Assembly: GCA_002746535.1 (NCBI GenBank)
Contig: NVWA01000039.1
Span: 1-48,411 of the forward strand
Origin: Planctomycetota bacterium
GTDB lineage: Bacteria > Planctomycetota > GCA-2746535
Reading direction: 5' to 3'
DNA: 48,411 nucleotides
This document shows, in pieces, positions 7,968-16,992 of this stretch. Below the pieces are notes generated by a model, which was given only the letters and a program-made list of their open reading frames with translations, was not told where the DNA came from and ran no database searches. Positions within the stretch are counted from its first letter, which is position 1. Each line of letters begins with the position of its first letter. Made by a program: the position numbers and the translations under genes.

Positions 7968-8413
7968 TGAATTTAACTTGTTTATATAATGCATCAAGTG
8001 CCTATAAATCAAGAAAAAGAGTAGGTCGTGGACCAGGTTCTGGAAATGGAAAATGGTGCGGAAGAGGTCAAGGCGGTCAAAACTCTAGATCTGGTATTGA
8101 TACACCAATAGGGTTTGAAGGTGGTCAAACTCCTCTATATAGAAGATTACCGAGAAGAGGTTTTACAAATGCTAAATATAAGGTCACATATGTTCCTGTA
8201 AATTTATCTTCTTTAAATAGATTTGAAGATGGACAAGTGGTTGATGAGGCTACCTTAAAAGAAGCTAGATTAATTCGACAAGAGTTAAATGGTGGAGTGA
8301 AAATTCTAGCGAAAGGTAAGTTAGAAAAGAAATTAACTTTGAAAGTTAATAAAATCAGTAAATCTGCCCAAGAACAAGTTGAAAAATTAGGTGGGACAAT
8401 AGAGCTGATTTAA
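7967..8413 (+). CDS. rplO: 50S ribosomal protein L15
   Basis: Late-assembly protein of the large subunit. 148 aa. The glycine-rich Arg-rich N-terminal arm KRVGRGPGSGNGKWCGRGQG and the following IGFEGGQTPLYRRLPRRGF are unmistakable. It overlaps rpsE and secY by one base each, so rpsE-rplO-secY should be translationally coupled. Confidence 0.97.
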   Translation: MNLTCLYNASSAYKSRKRVGRGPGSGNGKWCGRGQGGQNSRSGIDTPIGFEGGQTPLYRRLPRRGFTNAKYKVTYVPVNLSSLNRFEDGQVVDEATLKEARLIRQELNGGVKILAKGKLEKKLTLKVNKISKSAQEQVEKLGGTIELI

Positions 8414-9774
8414 TGGAATTAACAGATAAGTCTTCAAATAAACAAGAGCTATATCGAAGAATAGTGATTAGCTTGTTGTTATTAGTCATATATCGTATTG
8501 GTTGTAAAATACCTATGCCAGGAATTGATACAGTTGTATTAAATGAATTTTTTAGTGATAATTCGGAAGGTGCAGTTGGAAAAGTATTAGAAATGTTTAA
8601 TATGTTCAATGGTGGGGCGTTTAAGAATATGACGATTTTTGCTCTTGGAATAATGCCTTATATTAGTGTTTCAATCGTTTTGCAAATATTAACTTTAACA
8701 GTACCGTTTTTTGAGAAAATTAGTAAAGATGGAGATGCTGGAAGAAAAAAAATAAGTCAATATACAAAATACGGAACGGTTGTAGTTTGTCTATTTCAGG
8801 GATTTGCAATGTGTAGTTATTTGGCTTCGCAAGATGTCAATGGTAGTTCCTTAATTTTGACTAATAAGACAACATTCTTAATTATGTGCCCAATTGTTTT
8901 GACAACCGGATCAATGTTTTTGCTTTGGTTAGGGGATATTATTACAGATAAGGGAATTGGGAATGGCGTTTCAATGATTATTATGTTGGGCATTATTGCG
9001 AGTATGCCTGTGGCAATTTATGAAATAGTCAGTAATTTTACCTTAGATATTTCAGCTTCTGACCCAAAAGATATGCCAATTACATCTTTGGCTGTTTTAT
9101 TATTCTTATTTATCACAATGATAATTTCAGTCGTTTATGTTCAACAGGGCCAAAGACGTATACCTATTCAACAAGCAAAGCGTTCATTAGGAAGTAGAAT
9201 ATATGGCGGGGTTAGAAGTGATTTGCCATTAAAAATATTGTCCGCTAATGTAATACCAATAATTTTAGCATCGGCAGTAATGATTGTTCCACAAGCATTA
9301 TCAAAATTACCAGGTTTATCTGATTATTTTGGTACATTCTCAACACCAACGACACATTCATATGTATTAGTATATTTAGCCCTTATTGTCTTCTTTACCT
9401 TTTTCTTTACAATGTTGCAATTTAATCCAACAGAAGTATCGGAAAATTTAAAAAAAGGCGGCTATTTCATTCCTGGATATAGGCCAGGTAAAAAGACGGC
9501 TGATTATTTAGATTGGGTTATGTTGAGATTAACTTTTGCAGGAGCTTTATTTTTGGCTATTGTTGCAGAAGTTCCGTTGATAATTCAAGGTGCATTTAAT
9601 GTGAATTTTGCTATTGCAAGTTTATTTGGTGGTACAGGATTGTTAATTGTAGTAGGGGTGGGGTTAGATTTATTAGATAAGATTCAATCTTATTTAGTAG
9701 TAAAAAATTATGAGGGTATTATGCAGACTACTGATAAGTATAAAACTGCATCTTCACCGGAAAATAATAATTAA
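8413..9774 (+). CDS. secY: preprotein translocase subunit SecY
   Basis: Central channel of the Sec translocon in the inner membrane, partner of SecE and SecG, fed by SecA or the ribosome. 453 aa with ten hydrophobic segments spaced as expected. Visible signatures are YRIGCKIPMPGID in the first helix region, FNGGAFKNMTIFALGIMPYI, and GQRRIPIQQAKR in the cytosolic loop that binds ribosome/SecA. The start overlaps the rplO stop by one base. adk, map and infA, which often follow secY, are absent; rpmJ comes next. Confidence 0.98.
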   Translation: MELTDKSSNKQELYRRIVISLLLLVIYRIGCKIPMPGIDTVVLNEFFSDNSEGAVGKVLEMFNMFNGGAFKNMTIFALGIMPYISVSIVLQILTLTVPFFEKISKDGDAGRKKISQYTKYGTVVVCLFQGFAMCSYLASQDVNGSSLILTNKTTFLIMCPIVLTTGSMFLLWLGDIITDKGIGNGVSMIIMLGIIASMPVAIYEIVSNFTLDISASDPKDMPITSLAVLLFLFITMIISVVYVQQGQRRIPIQQAKRSLGSRIYGGVRSDLPLKILSANVIPIILASAVMIVPQALSKLPGLSDYFGTFSTPTTHSYVLVYLALIVFFTFFFTMLQFNPTEVSENLKKGGYFIPGYRPGKKTADYLDWVMLRLTFAGALFLAIVAEVPLIIQGAFNVNFAIASLFGGTGLLIVVGVGLDLLDKIQSYLVVKNYEGIMQTTDKYKTASSPENNN

Positions 9775-9794
9775 GGGAAGATTGAGAGGCTATT

Positions 9795-9911
9795 ATGAAA
9801 GTAAAACCATCAATTAGAAAACGTTGTGAAAATTGTAAATTAATTCGAAGAAAAGGTGTTCTGAGGATTATTTGTGAGAATCCACGTCATAAACAAAAAC
9901 AAGGTAAATAA
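9795..9911 (+). CDS. rpmJ: 50S ribosomal protein L36
   Basis: Smallest large-subunit protein, binding 23S rRNA through a zinc ribbon. Translating 9795-9911 gives 38 aa opening MKVKPSIRKRCENCKLIRRK and ending PRHKQKQGK. The zinc ligands are C11, C14, C27 and H32, the zinc-containing form. Located between secY and rpsM, the canonical position. Confidence 0.96.
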   Translation: MKVKPSIRKRCENCKLIRRKGVLRIICENPRHKQKQGK

Positions 9912-9924
9912 GAGAAGGTAACTT

Positions 9925-10308
9925 ATGGCTCGTTTATTAGGTATTAACATTCCAAATGAAAAGAAGATTTTATATTCTTTAACTTATATTCAGGGAATTG
10001 GAAAATTTAGCTCACAAAAAATTCTTGTAACATTAGGCATTGATCCTGATAGAAGAACTCATGAGTTAACTGAAGATGAAATAAGTAAACTTGGATCTGA
10101 GATCGATGATCATTACGTAGTTGAAGGTCAACTAAGAAGGCAAGTACAACAAAATATAGTACGTCTAAAAAAGATTGCAAGTTATCGTGGTTTTAGACAT
10201 GCAAGAAGTTTGCCTTGTAGAGGTCAGAGAACTAGAAATAATTCTAGAACTCGAAAAGGTAAGAAGAAATCAGTAATGGTTAAAAAATCAATCAAGTCTT
10301 TGAAATAA
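9925..10308 (+). CDS. rpsM: 30S ribosomal protein S13
   Basis: Head protein that contacts P-site tRNA and bridges to L5. 127 aa. Begins MARLLGINIPNEKKILYSLT with the helix-two-turn-helix YIQGIGKFSSQKIL, and has the basic C-terminal RGFRHARSLPCRGQRTRNNS that reaches tRNA. AGAGAAGG precedes the ATG. Confidence 0.97.
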   Translation: MARLLGINIPNEKKILYSLTYIQGIGKFSSQKILVTLGIDPDRRTHELTEDEISKLGSEIDDHYVVEGQLRRQVQQNIVRLKKIASYRGFRHARSLPCRGQRTRNNSRTRKGKKKSVMVKKSIKSLK

Positions 10309-10321
10309 TAGGTATTTATTT

Positions 10322-10693
10322 ATGGCTGCAAAAAAAATAAGAAGAAATGTTCTCAAAGGTGTAGTTCACGTAAAGTCTACATTTAACAACACTATTGTCA
10401 CAGTATCTGATATTGATGGCGATGTATTAGCATGGGATTCTGCAGGTGCGTTAGGTTTTAAGGGTTCTAGAAAAAGTACCCCTTTTGCTGCACAAAAAGC
10501 TGCAGAAAATGTTGCTAAAAAAGTGTCTAAAATGGGAATGAAAGAAGTAGACGTTTATGTGAAAGGCCCAGGTGCTGGTCGTGAGTCAGCAATAAGAGCT
10601 TTAGAAGCGTCAGGTTTAAAGGTTAAAGTAATTTTAGATGTAACACCCATTCCTCATAATGGTTGTCGACCACCTAAAAAAAGAAGAGTTTAA
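10322..10693 (+). CDS. rpsK: 30S ribosomal protein S11
   Basis: Platform protein near the E site that binds the 690 loop of 16S rRNA. 123 aa. Signature segments are HVKSTFNNTIVTVSDIDGDV, GALGFKGSRKSTPFAAQKAA and DVTPIPHNGCRPPKKRRV. rpsD, which lies between rpsK and rpoA in most bacteria, is absent here; rpoA follows after 28 nt. Confidence 0.97.
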   Translation: MAAKKIRRNVLKGVVHVKSTFNNTIVTVSDIDGDVLAWDSAGALGFKGSRKSTPFAAQKAAENVAKKVSKMGMKEVDVYVKGPGAGRESAIRALEASGLKVKVILDVTPIPHNGCRPPKKRRV

Positions 10694-10721
10694 TTTTAAG
10701 AATTTTTTATGGAGAAGCTAA

Positions 10722-11723
10722 ATGCGTCTTAGATGGAAAGGCTTTGAATTTCCAACCTCAATGAAGGTTGATAAGAGTAAACAGACCTCAACTTATGGTC
10801 GTTTTAGTGTTGAACCTTTTGGCAAAGGATTTGGCACTACAATAGGAAATTGCTTAAGAAGGATTCTCTTAGCATATATAAAGGGTGCTGCCCCAACTTG
10901 GTTGAAAATAAAAGGCGTCATGCATGAATTTTCGACAGTAGATGGTGTATTAGAAGATGTTACAGATATTGTCTTAAATGTTAAAAGTATTCGATTGAAG
11001 ATTGAAACGGACGATGAAGTAGTTTTGACTATAAAGAAATCTGGAAAAGGTGTTGTCACTGCAGCAGATATTGTTTGTTCTCATGAAGTTGAAGTAATAA
11101 ATAAAAATCTAGTTATATGTACCATTACTGATGATATCGAACTTGATATTGAAATTGGTGCAAATTCAGGACGAGGATATGTTACCGTAGAAGAAAAAAA
11201 TACTTCTGAGCTACCTGCTGGTACTATTGCGTTGGATAGTCGTTATTCACCAATATCTTTAGTAAAATGGTCTGTTAGTGAAACAAGAGTTGGTCAAAAA
11301 ACAAACTATGACCGATTAGAACTTGAAGTATGGACAGATGGCTCAATTGAACCACGAATTGCAATTATTGAAGCGGCTACTATTTTGAAAAAGCACATTA
11401 ATGTGTTTACAAAATATTTCGAAGTAGGTGACGATATTAATGTTGAGAAAGATTTCTTACTTGAAGATAAATCAGAATCAGAGAGTGAAAAGAAAATCAT
11501 TGAGAAATTCAAAATGTTAATTAGTTCTTTGGATTTATCTGTCAGAACTGCGAATTGTTTAGCTTCAGAAAATATAATTACTGTAGGCCAATTGATTTCT
11601 AAAACAGAAAACGAATTACTTAAAGTTAGAAGTTTTGGTAAAACATCATTGAATGAGTTAAAAGCAAAATTAAATGAATTGGAATTAACATTCGGTATGA
11701 ATGTTCCACCTGAGTATAGATAA
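10722..11723 (+). CDS. rpoA: DNA-directed RNA polymerase alpha subunit
   Basis: Scaffold for RNA polymerase assembly; the C-terminal domain contacts UP elements and activators. 333 aa. The N-terminal dimerisation core is clear from GRFSVEPFGKGFGTTIGN with LRRILL just after, and HEFSTVDGVLEDVTDIVLN. The C-terminal domain is intact, with LDLSVRTANCLASENI and KVRSFGKTSLNELKAKL. The start at 10722 follows GGAG and gives about 10 residues more than the B. subtilis protein. Between the domains the linker is acidic and Ser-rich (EDKSESESEKK). Confidence 0.97.
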   Translation: MRLRWKGFEFPTSMKVDKSKQTSTYGRFSVEPFGKGFGTTIGNCLRRILLAYIKGAAPTWLKIKGVMHEFSTVDGVLEDVTDIVLNVKSIRLKIETDDEVVLTIKKSGKGVVTAADIVCSHEVEVINKNLVICTITDDIELDIEIGANSGRGYVTVEEKNTSELPAGTIALDSRYSPISLVKWSVSETRVGQKTNYDRLELEVWTDGSIEPRIAIIEAATILKKHINVFTKYFEVGDDINVEKDFLLEDKSESESEKKIIEKFKMLISSLDLSVRTANCLASENIITVGQLISKTENELLKVRSFGKTSLNELKAKLNELELTFGMNVPPEYR

Positions 11724-11754
11724 ACGATTTTTAAAAATATAAAAGGGAAGTAAA

Positions 11755-12189
11755 ATGCGTCACAGAAAAAGTGGTAGAAAATTTAATAAAACTTCTGCTC
11801 ATAGAAAAGCAATGTTGATGAATATAGTGACTAATCTTTTTGATCACGAAAAAATTGAAACTACTCTGCCAAAAGCAAGAGAAGCAACAAAATTAGCTGA
11901 AAAAATAATTACTCTTGGTCGTGATGGATCTTTACATAAGAGACGTCAGGCATTAAGTTTGTTAAATAATAATAGAGTAATTGTAAATAAAGTTTTCGAT
12001 GAATATGCTGCTAGATATAAAGATAGAAATGGTGGCTATACTCGTGTTCTTAAAACTAATGGTGTTCGACTTGGTGATGGTGTTCCAATTGTTCTTTTTG
12101 AATTAGTAGACCGTCCGATGGAAGATCTTGATGATGCTTCTGCTGTTGAATCTAAAGCTGCTGAGGCACCTCAAGAAGCAACTGCATAA
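11755..12189 (+). CDS. rplQ: 50S ribosomal protein L17
   Basis: Large-subunit protein at the tunnel exit side. 144 aa. MRHRKSGRKFNKTSAHRKAM is the family N-terminus, and NGGYTRVLKTNGVRLGDGVP the conserved core. After about residue 118 there is an acidic, Ala-rich tail (EDLDDASAVESKAAEAPQEA), longer than in E. coli. It is the last gene of the cluster, followed within 13 nt by a strong hairpin. Confidence 0.97.
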   Translation: MRHRKSGRKFNKTSAHRKAMLMNIVTNLFDHEKIETTLPKAREATKLAEKIITLGRDGSLHKRRQALSLLNNNRVIVNKVFDEYAARYKDRNGGYTRVLKTNGVRLGDGVPIVLFELVDRPMEDLDDASAVESKAAEAPQEATA

Positions 12190-12197
12190 ACTATTAA

Positions 12198-12236
12198 ACT
12201 AAGGCAAACAATAATCTATTGTTTGCCCTTCTTAGT
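12198..12236. terminator. bidirectional hairpin terminator
   Basis: Perfect 11-bp stem GGCAAACAATA (12203-12213) and TATTGTTTGCC (12217-12227) with a 3-nt loop; flanking ACTAAG and CTTAGT can extend it with a small bulge. It lies 13 nt after rplQ and 11 nt past the stop of the convergent minus-strand gene, so it can end both transcripts. U-runs are imperfect on either side. Confidence 0.8.
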
Positions 12237-12238
12237 CT

Positions 12239-14530
12239 TTAATCTTTTTCTAAAATAATTTTTTGAATTTGTGGTGCTAGACTTAGTATCATATGAAAAT
12301 AGGGATCTTGATATTTGTCAGTTCTTGAATTGATAAATGATGTGTCAATTAATCTTCCCGAGAAAACCCCTAAACCATTTTTGCTAATTTGATCTAAATC
12401 AGCTAGTTGTGATGTTAAAATGCTAATTTCAATTATAGAATAATATATTCTCAATTTTTCTGTTTTTGGAATTTTTGATTTGAATATATATTTTGTTAGG
12501 AACTTATAGATATCAGCTTTCTGAATTTGTATATTTCCTCTCACTCTTGGATCTATGCTTAGATTTTTGAATAAAGAATTAAGTTGTGGCGAAAACCCTA
12601 GACTATTATTTTGTGTATTTATGTCAAAATGTTTCAGATAATTAGTAATTGGATGGTTTGGATTATTTTTTAAAAGGTAAACCTGCAGCTTTGATAAACG
12701 CTGTAAATAATTTAAATTTGATTTGTTACTTTGATATGTTGAAAATATAAAATTTAGTATTTTCATTTCAGTATAATCTTCTGTGTGCTTTAGACATTCC
12801 TGAATATTTCTTTGAGCTTTCTTATATCCGCTTTTATTTGTAAACATTTTTGAATGTCTCACGAGCGCTGAAATTACCCATAAATAATTTTGATACTGAT
12901 TTGATTTATTTAGATTGGCGTATAATAATAAATCTGTCCAAGCTTCTTTTATTTGTCTTTCATTATTTTCTGATATGTTTAGTTTTGACATCCCTAATTC
13001 AAAATAGATTTTTAAATTTTTATTTCCTCCACCAAGATGAAGAGATTTCGTCAAAAATAATTCAGCTTTTTTTGGTTTGTTTAAATGATAATAAGAAGAT
13101 CCAGCGCCAGCATAGCCACCATAATGTTTGGGACTTATTTCAATTGCTTGGGAAAAATATTTTAAGGAGTTTTGGTAATCTTTGATTGTTAAATATTCAT
13201 TTCCTAAATTACAAAGAGCTAAATTTGTTTTGGAAACGGCTATATCATTCTCATAAAGTTTAATTGGATCTCCATATATAGAATTTCTCAGAAATGTTTG
13301 AGTGCATAGGAACATGAGAGTAGCCACAAGAGCAATGGATGCTTTTTTACTTAACGGATTAATTTTTATAAATTCGCTTATTCCAATCCAAAGAAAAATT
13401 GAAGGGAAATAGACTCTATGCTCAAAATAAATGTGTAATGGTAAAATAGTAGACTCAATTAATTGGCTGATAAAAAAACAAAATATTGAAATCGAAAGCA
13501 GTGCTCGTTTGGCCCTTTGTTTCCAAGCAAATAAAAGAATACCAAAAATAAATAAAAAAGATAAAAGTGTCGTTATAGGGGTGAACAAGCCTTTGGATGG
13601 ATTTACTGCTTTTTGAAGATTGAATTGAGTGTGCCAGGGAAATATAAGCTTGTATAAATATTCTAGTAATACCCTTCCTTCAGTAAGTAGTCTTTCATAC
13701 CAAGTAAATTGTGCATACGTACTTAAAGATTGGTAATTCGAATAAATCATTCCAATTTCGTGTCTGTGACCATAAAGAGCAAAGAACGCCGGAATAGAAG
13801 TTGATATTGTTAAAAACAAAATCAATCTATTTTTAAAGAAATTCTTCAATCCCTTTTGTAAAAATAGTTCCATAGTAATAATCATTGGAAGACCCAAAAT
13901 AGCGGTTTCTTTTGATGCCACAGCCAGTAAAAAAGAAACTAACATTAGTACGCTCCATTTGATGGACCAAAATAATGGCGGTTGCTCATTTTGCTGAATT
14001 TTTTCTAAGGCCAGTCTTCTTGTTCTGAGATACAAAGCAAAGGTTATAAATAAAAATAATGTTGATAAAGAGGCGGCTCGTTGGATTACATAAGAAACAG
14101 CTGTGGTGCTAATAGGATGTAAAGACCATAAAAGCGTAATGAATATAATTTTTAATTGATAAGAAGAATCTTGAAGTTGATCTTTATTTTTAAAATGTAA
14201 ATAAAGTTGCTTTAGAAAATGATATAAGGCAATTGAAGCCAGCCAATGAATTAGGATATTTCCAATTCTAAAAGATTTTGGTGAGTGACCACCGATCCAT
14301 TCATTGATTACGAAAGTTATGGTGATAAATAGTCGTGTTCCAATTTTTGAAATTGTTTGATCTGAATCTTTAAATAGTTCAGTTAAGAAATCTGATTGGT
14401 TTACGGAAAGATGTAGTAAACTATCTAAATAAAATGGCCCAGAAAAAGATTTGTAAAAGAGAAGGAAAAGTAGTGGTAATAAAAACGCAAATGTAATTAA
14501 TATAAAGTACTTTATGTTTTGATTGTTCAA
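12239..14530 (-). CDS. polytopic membrane protein with C-terminal TPR repeats (TMTC/PMT-like)
   Basis: 763 aa. About the first 400 residues hold many hydrophobic helices, starting YFILITFAFLLPLLFLLFY near residue 8, and include a loop (IGTRLFITITFVINEWIGGH, then RIGNILIHWLASIALYHFL) that resembles the GT-C fold proteins with TPR tails found in many bacteria. Residues about 440-510 contain TPR units, for example LGNEYLTIKDYQNSLKYFSQ and YYHLNKPKKAELFLTKSLHL. A glycosyltransferase-C or O-mannosyltransferase-like role is possible, but no catalytic Asp pair can be assigned with confidence. The start is TTG at 14530; an in-frame stop lies seven codons upstream and no ATG is near. Transcribed against the ribosomal cluster. 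Confidence 0.65.
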   Translation of the reverse strand: MNNQNIKYFILITFAFLLPLLFLLFYKSFSGPFYLDSLLHLSVNQSDFLTELFKDSDQTISKIGTRLFITITFVINEWIGGHSPKSFRIGNILIHWLASIALYHFLKQLYLHFKNKDQLQDSSYQLKIIFITLLWSLHPISTTAVSYVIQRAASLSTLFLFITFALYLRTRRLALEKIQQNEQPPLFWSIKWSVLMLVSFLLAVASKETAILGLPMIITMELFLQKGLKNFFKNRLILFLTISTSIPAFFALYGHRHEIGMIYSNYQSLSTYAQFTWYERLLTEGRVLLEYLYKLIFPWHTQFNLQKAVNPSKGLFTPITTLLSFLFIFGILLFAWKQRAKRALLSISIFCFFISQLIESTILPLHIYFEHRVYFPSIFLWIGISEFIKINPLSKKASIALVATLMFLCTQTFLRNSIYGDPIKLYENDIAVSKTNLALCNLGNEYLTIKDYQNSLKYFSQAIEISPKHYGGYAGAGSSYYHLNKPKKAELFLTKSLHLGGGNKNLKIYFELGMSKLNISENNERQIKEAWTDLLLYANLNKSNQYQNYLWVISALVRHSKMFTNKSGYKKAQRNIQECLKHTEDYTEMKILNFIFSTYQSNKSNLNYLQRLSKLQVYLLKNNPNHPITNYLKHFDINTQNNSLGFSPQLNSLFKNLSIDPRVRGNIQIQKADIYKFLTKYIFKSKIPKTEKLRIYYSIIEISILTSQLADLDQISKNGLGVFSGRLIDTSFINSRTDKYQDPYFHMILSLAPQIQKIILEKD

Positions 14531-14620
14531 TTCTGTTCTTTTAGGCAGTTAAAAAATTATAAAGTTATTTTTTGGGCATTTCAGTTAACAACACAGTAAA
14601 AATTATTAAAAATCACTAAA

Positions 14621-14656
14621 TATTGTATTCTAAATAAATTTGAAGTACAATATAAT
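14621..14656. promoter_or_regulatory. inverted repeat next to a TATAAT box
   Basis: TATTGTA (14621-14627) and TACAATA (14646-14652) form a 7-bp inverted repeat with an 18-nt spacer, and a perfect TATAAT sits at 14651-14656, overlapping the right arm. No good -35 is found at normal spacing. It may be the promoter/operator of the glycosyltransferase genes starting at 14823. Confidence 0.3.
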
Positions 14657-14822
14657 ATGCACACTAGTAAAAAGTGAGGTTTTTAAGATTTTTAATATAG
14701 AGGCACTTTTCGACAAATATGAAATTCATTAAGTTTGATACACTTCTTCAAGAATTGTGCTTATTAAAAAGGAGCATTATTTCGATAATTAGTTGGCAAG
14801 AGAATCTTTTATTGAGACTTTT

Positions 14823-15518
14823 ATGTTAATGCCAACGAATATTAAAATTTTCATCGTTATACCGGCCTTTAATGAAAGCCTCCAAATTTCGAATACGATA
14901 GAATCTTTGTTTTCCAAAGGTTTTCATAATATTATTGTTGTAGATGATGGCAGTACAGATTCTACCTTTGAAGACGCAAAATCCCATGGGGTTATCGTAG
15001 TTCAACATCCCGTTAATTTAGGAGTTGGTGCCGCGACGGCGACAGGTATGGAAGTTGCGAAACGAGAAAATGCTGATGTCGTAGTGACATTTGATGCTGA
15101 TGGCCAACATCACCCCGATGATATAGAAAATATTATTCAGCCTATTCTCGATAAAGAAAAAGATGTTGTAATAGGTAATAGAGACTTTACGAATGGGATG
15201 CCCTCATTAAGACGAATTGCAAATTTTGCAGGAAATTTTATTACATGGGCAATATCTGGTTTATTTGTATCTGATAGTCAAAGTGGTTTAAAAGCTTTTT
15301 CGAAAACGGCTATTGATTCTATTAACATTTCTGCATCCGGTTATGAATATTGTTCCGAAATTTTTCGCGAAATACATTATAAAAATATCAAATGGTGTGA
15401 AATTAGTATTCAAGCTATTTATACTGATTATTCAAAAGCGAAAGGACAAAGTTTTGCCACGGGTTTATCAACTGCTTCTAAATTAGTAGTCCGGTCACTT
15501 TTACGAGCAAATACTTAA
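14823..15518 (+). CDS. family 2 glycosyltransferase, DPM1-like (polyprenyl-phosphate sugar synthase)
   Basis: Soluble GT-A enzyme expected to move a sugar from a nucleotide donor to a polyprenyl phosphate. 231 aa from ATG 14823. Motifs: IFIVIPAFNES near the N-terminus, VVDDGSTDST (nucleotide binding), VTFDADGQHHPDD (DxD metal site) and DSQSGLKAFSK, a DPM1-type acceptor-side motif. No C-terminal membrane helices, so it is the DPM1 rather than GtrB type. In-frame alternatives are TTG 14793 (longer, GGAG about 18 nt away) and ATG 14829; family alignment favours the short forms. It abuts the DUF2304 gene, a common partner of such enzymes. Confidence 0.85.
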   Translation: MLMPTNIKIFIVIPAFNESLQISNTIESLFSKGFHNIIVVDDGSTDSTFEDAKSHGVIVVQHPVNLGVGAATATGMEVAKRENADVVVTFDADGQHHPDDIENIIQPILDKEKDVVIGNRDFTNGMPSLRRIANFAGNFITWAISGLFVSDSQSGLKAFSKTAIDSINISASGYEYCSEIFREIHYKNIKWCEISIQAIYTDYSKAKGQSFATGLSTASKLVVRSLLRANT

Positions 15519-15911
15519 ATGGTTGAATTTAGTTTTTATCAGCTTTTAACACCTGCATTTTCAATATTATTAATTTTTCATGCTATATCACGTTACAGTA
15601 GATCAGAGCAGACATTTAAAGAATTGTTAGTTTGGACCTTCGTATGGTCTTCAATGGCATTGGTTGCTATTTATCCAGAATTATTTGTTTCATTTGCTGA
15701 AAAAGCAGGTTTTCGAAATGGAGTCTTTGGCATTGTCTTTTTCTGTATAATTTTGGTTTTCTTTATTGTATTTAAATTACTTTTATTTATCGAAAGACTT
15801 GAGCGGAAATTAGCAGATGTGGTCAGGCATATAGCACTATATGAACTCGATCAGAGAAAATACAATGAAGAAGCCTCAGAAGAAATTAAAGATTCTCTTC
15901 ATCATCGATAA
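15519..15911 (+). CDS. DUF2304 family small membrane protein
   Basis: 130 aa with three hydrophobic segments (around residues 5-20, 33-50 and 65-88) and a charged C-terminal tail that may form a coil (FIERLERKLADVVRHIALYE). DUF2304 proteins are regularly found immediately after DPM1-like GT2 genes and are thought to act with them in lipid-linked sugar transfer, though the function is not established. The ATG directly follows the upstream TAA, and its 3' end overlaps the next gene, so the set is cotranscribed. Confidence 0.75.
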   Translation: MVEFSFYQLLTPAFSILLIFHAISRYSRSEQTFKELLVWTFVWSSMALVAIYPELFVSFAEKAGFRNGVFGIVFFCIILVFFIVFKLLLFIERLERKLADVVRHIALYELDQRKYNEEASEEIKDSLHHR

Positions 15912-16992
15912 TTACCATCCATTTATTGGTGGTGCAGAAATACTTGCTCAAAAAGTCGCTGAAGGTTTAATCAAAAAAAATCATGATGTCACTGTTATTA
16001 CATCAAATGTCAAAAATGCTGATAAATTTGAAACGCTAAATGGTGTTAAAATTTATCGCATTACTTCTAATAGATATACATTACCTCTCAAAGCATTTTT
16101 CAAATCATTTAAAGAAAGTAAAGATTGCCATATCATTCACACCTCAACTTATTCTATGTTGCCGTTAGCTTGGTTTTTCAGTAAATTTCGCCGAAAAAAT
16201 AGTTCGATTGTTGTTCATGAATTGTTAGGAAAGATTTGGTACATGAACATGACTAAGTTGTCCGCATTTATTCATTTTAATGCAGAAAGATTTATGATTC
16301 GATTTTTTAAATTCAATCGATACATTGCAGTTTCAGCATTTACTTTAAATCAACTCAAAGATAAAAATATTCCTGAAAATAAATGTTCCTTAATTTATAA
16401 TGGAATAGATGCTTTACCTGTTAAACCAAAAAGTGAATTTGAAAACCTTGAATTATTTTTAAATTCATCTCATAAATTAATATTTGCAGGTCGGCCAGGT
16501 CCATCTAAAGGTGTGATGACTCTTCTGGAGAGTATTAAAGGCCTCAAAGAAACCAATCCAGACGTTCATTTATTAATGCTTTTAGGGGAAGAACCTAGAG
16601 ACGGCTATCAAAAGGTTTTAACCTTCATTAAAAAATATAATTTAGAAAAAATGATCACAATTCAAAAACAGGTTCCATACCAAGATTTAAAAGCTTATCT
16701 TCAATTAGCTGATGCCTTTGTACTGCCATCTTTTCAAGAGGGATTTGGTATATTAGGAGGACAACTATCAACGTTAGACAAACCTATTATTGCCGCTAAA
16801 AATGGTGCCTTACCCGAAGTCTTGTCTGGAAAAGTTATTTGGATTCCTAGTATAGAACCTGAACATATTACCAAAGGAATTATAGACTCAATAGAAGGTA
16901 ACTTTACAACTATTCCTCCTAAAAATTTTGATTGGAATAGTACAATCGATAAATATGAACAAATATTTATGGAAATGTGTAATGAATCCTGA
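15865..16992 (+). CDS. family 4 glycosyltransferase
   Basis: GT-B fold glycosyltransferase for surface or exopolysaccharide assembly. 375 aa from ATG 15865 (a longer form from 15841 is possible; AGAGAAAA precedes 15865). N-terminal LFIIDNYHPFIGGAEILAQK is the GT4 acceptor-side glycine loop. The C-terminal half has FAGRPGPSKGVMTLLES, the EX7E-type FVLPSFQEGFGILGGQ, and ALPEVLSG. It overlaps both neighbours, placing it inside a tightly coupled glycan operon. Confidence 0.85.
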   Translation: MKKPQKKLKILFIIDNYHPFIGGAEILAQKVAEGLIKKNHDVTVITSNVKNADKFETLNGVKIYRITSNRYTLPLKAFFKSFKESKDCHIIHTSTYSMLPLAWFFSKFRRKNSSIVVHELLGKIWYMNMTKLSAFIHFNAERFMIRFFKFNRYIAVSAFTLNQLKDKNIPENKCSLIYNGIDALPVKPKSEFENLELFLNSSHKLIFAGRPGPSKGVMTLLESIKGLKETNPDVHLLMLLGEEPRDGYQKVLTFIKKYNLEKMITIQKQVPYQDLKAYLQLADAFVLPSFQEGFGILGGQLSTLDKPIIAAKNGALPEVLSGKVIWIPSIEPEHITKGIIDSIEGNFTTIPPKNFDWNSTIDKYEQIFMEMCNES

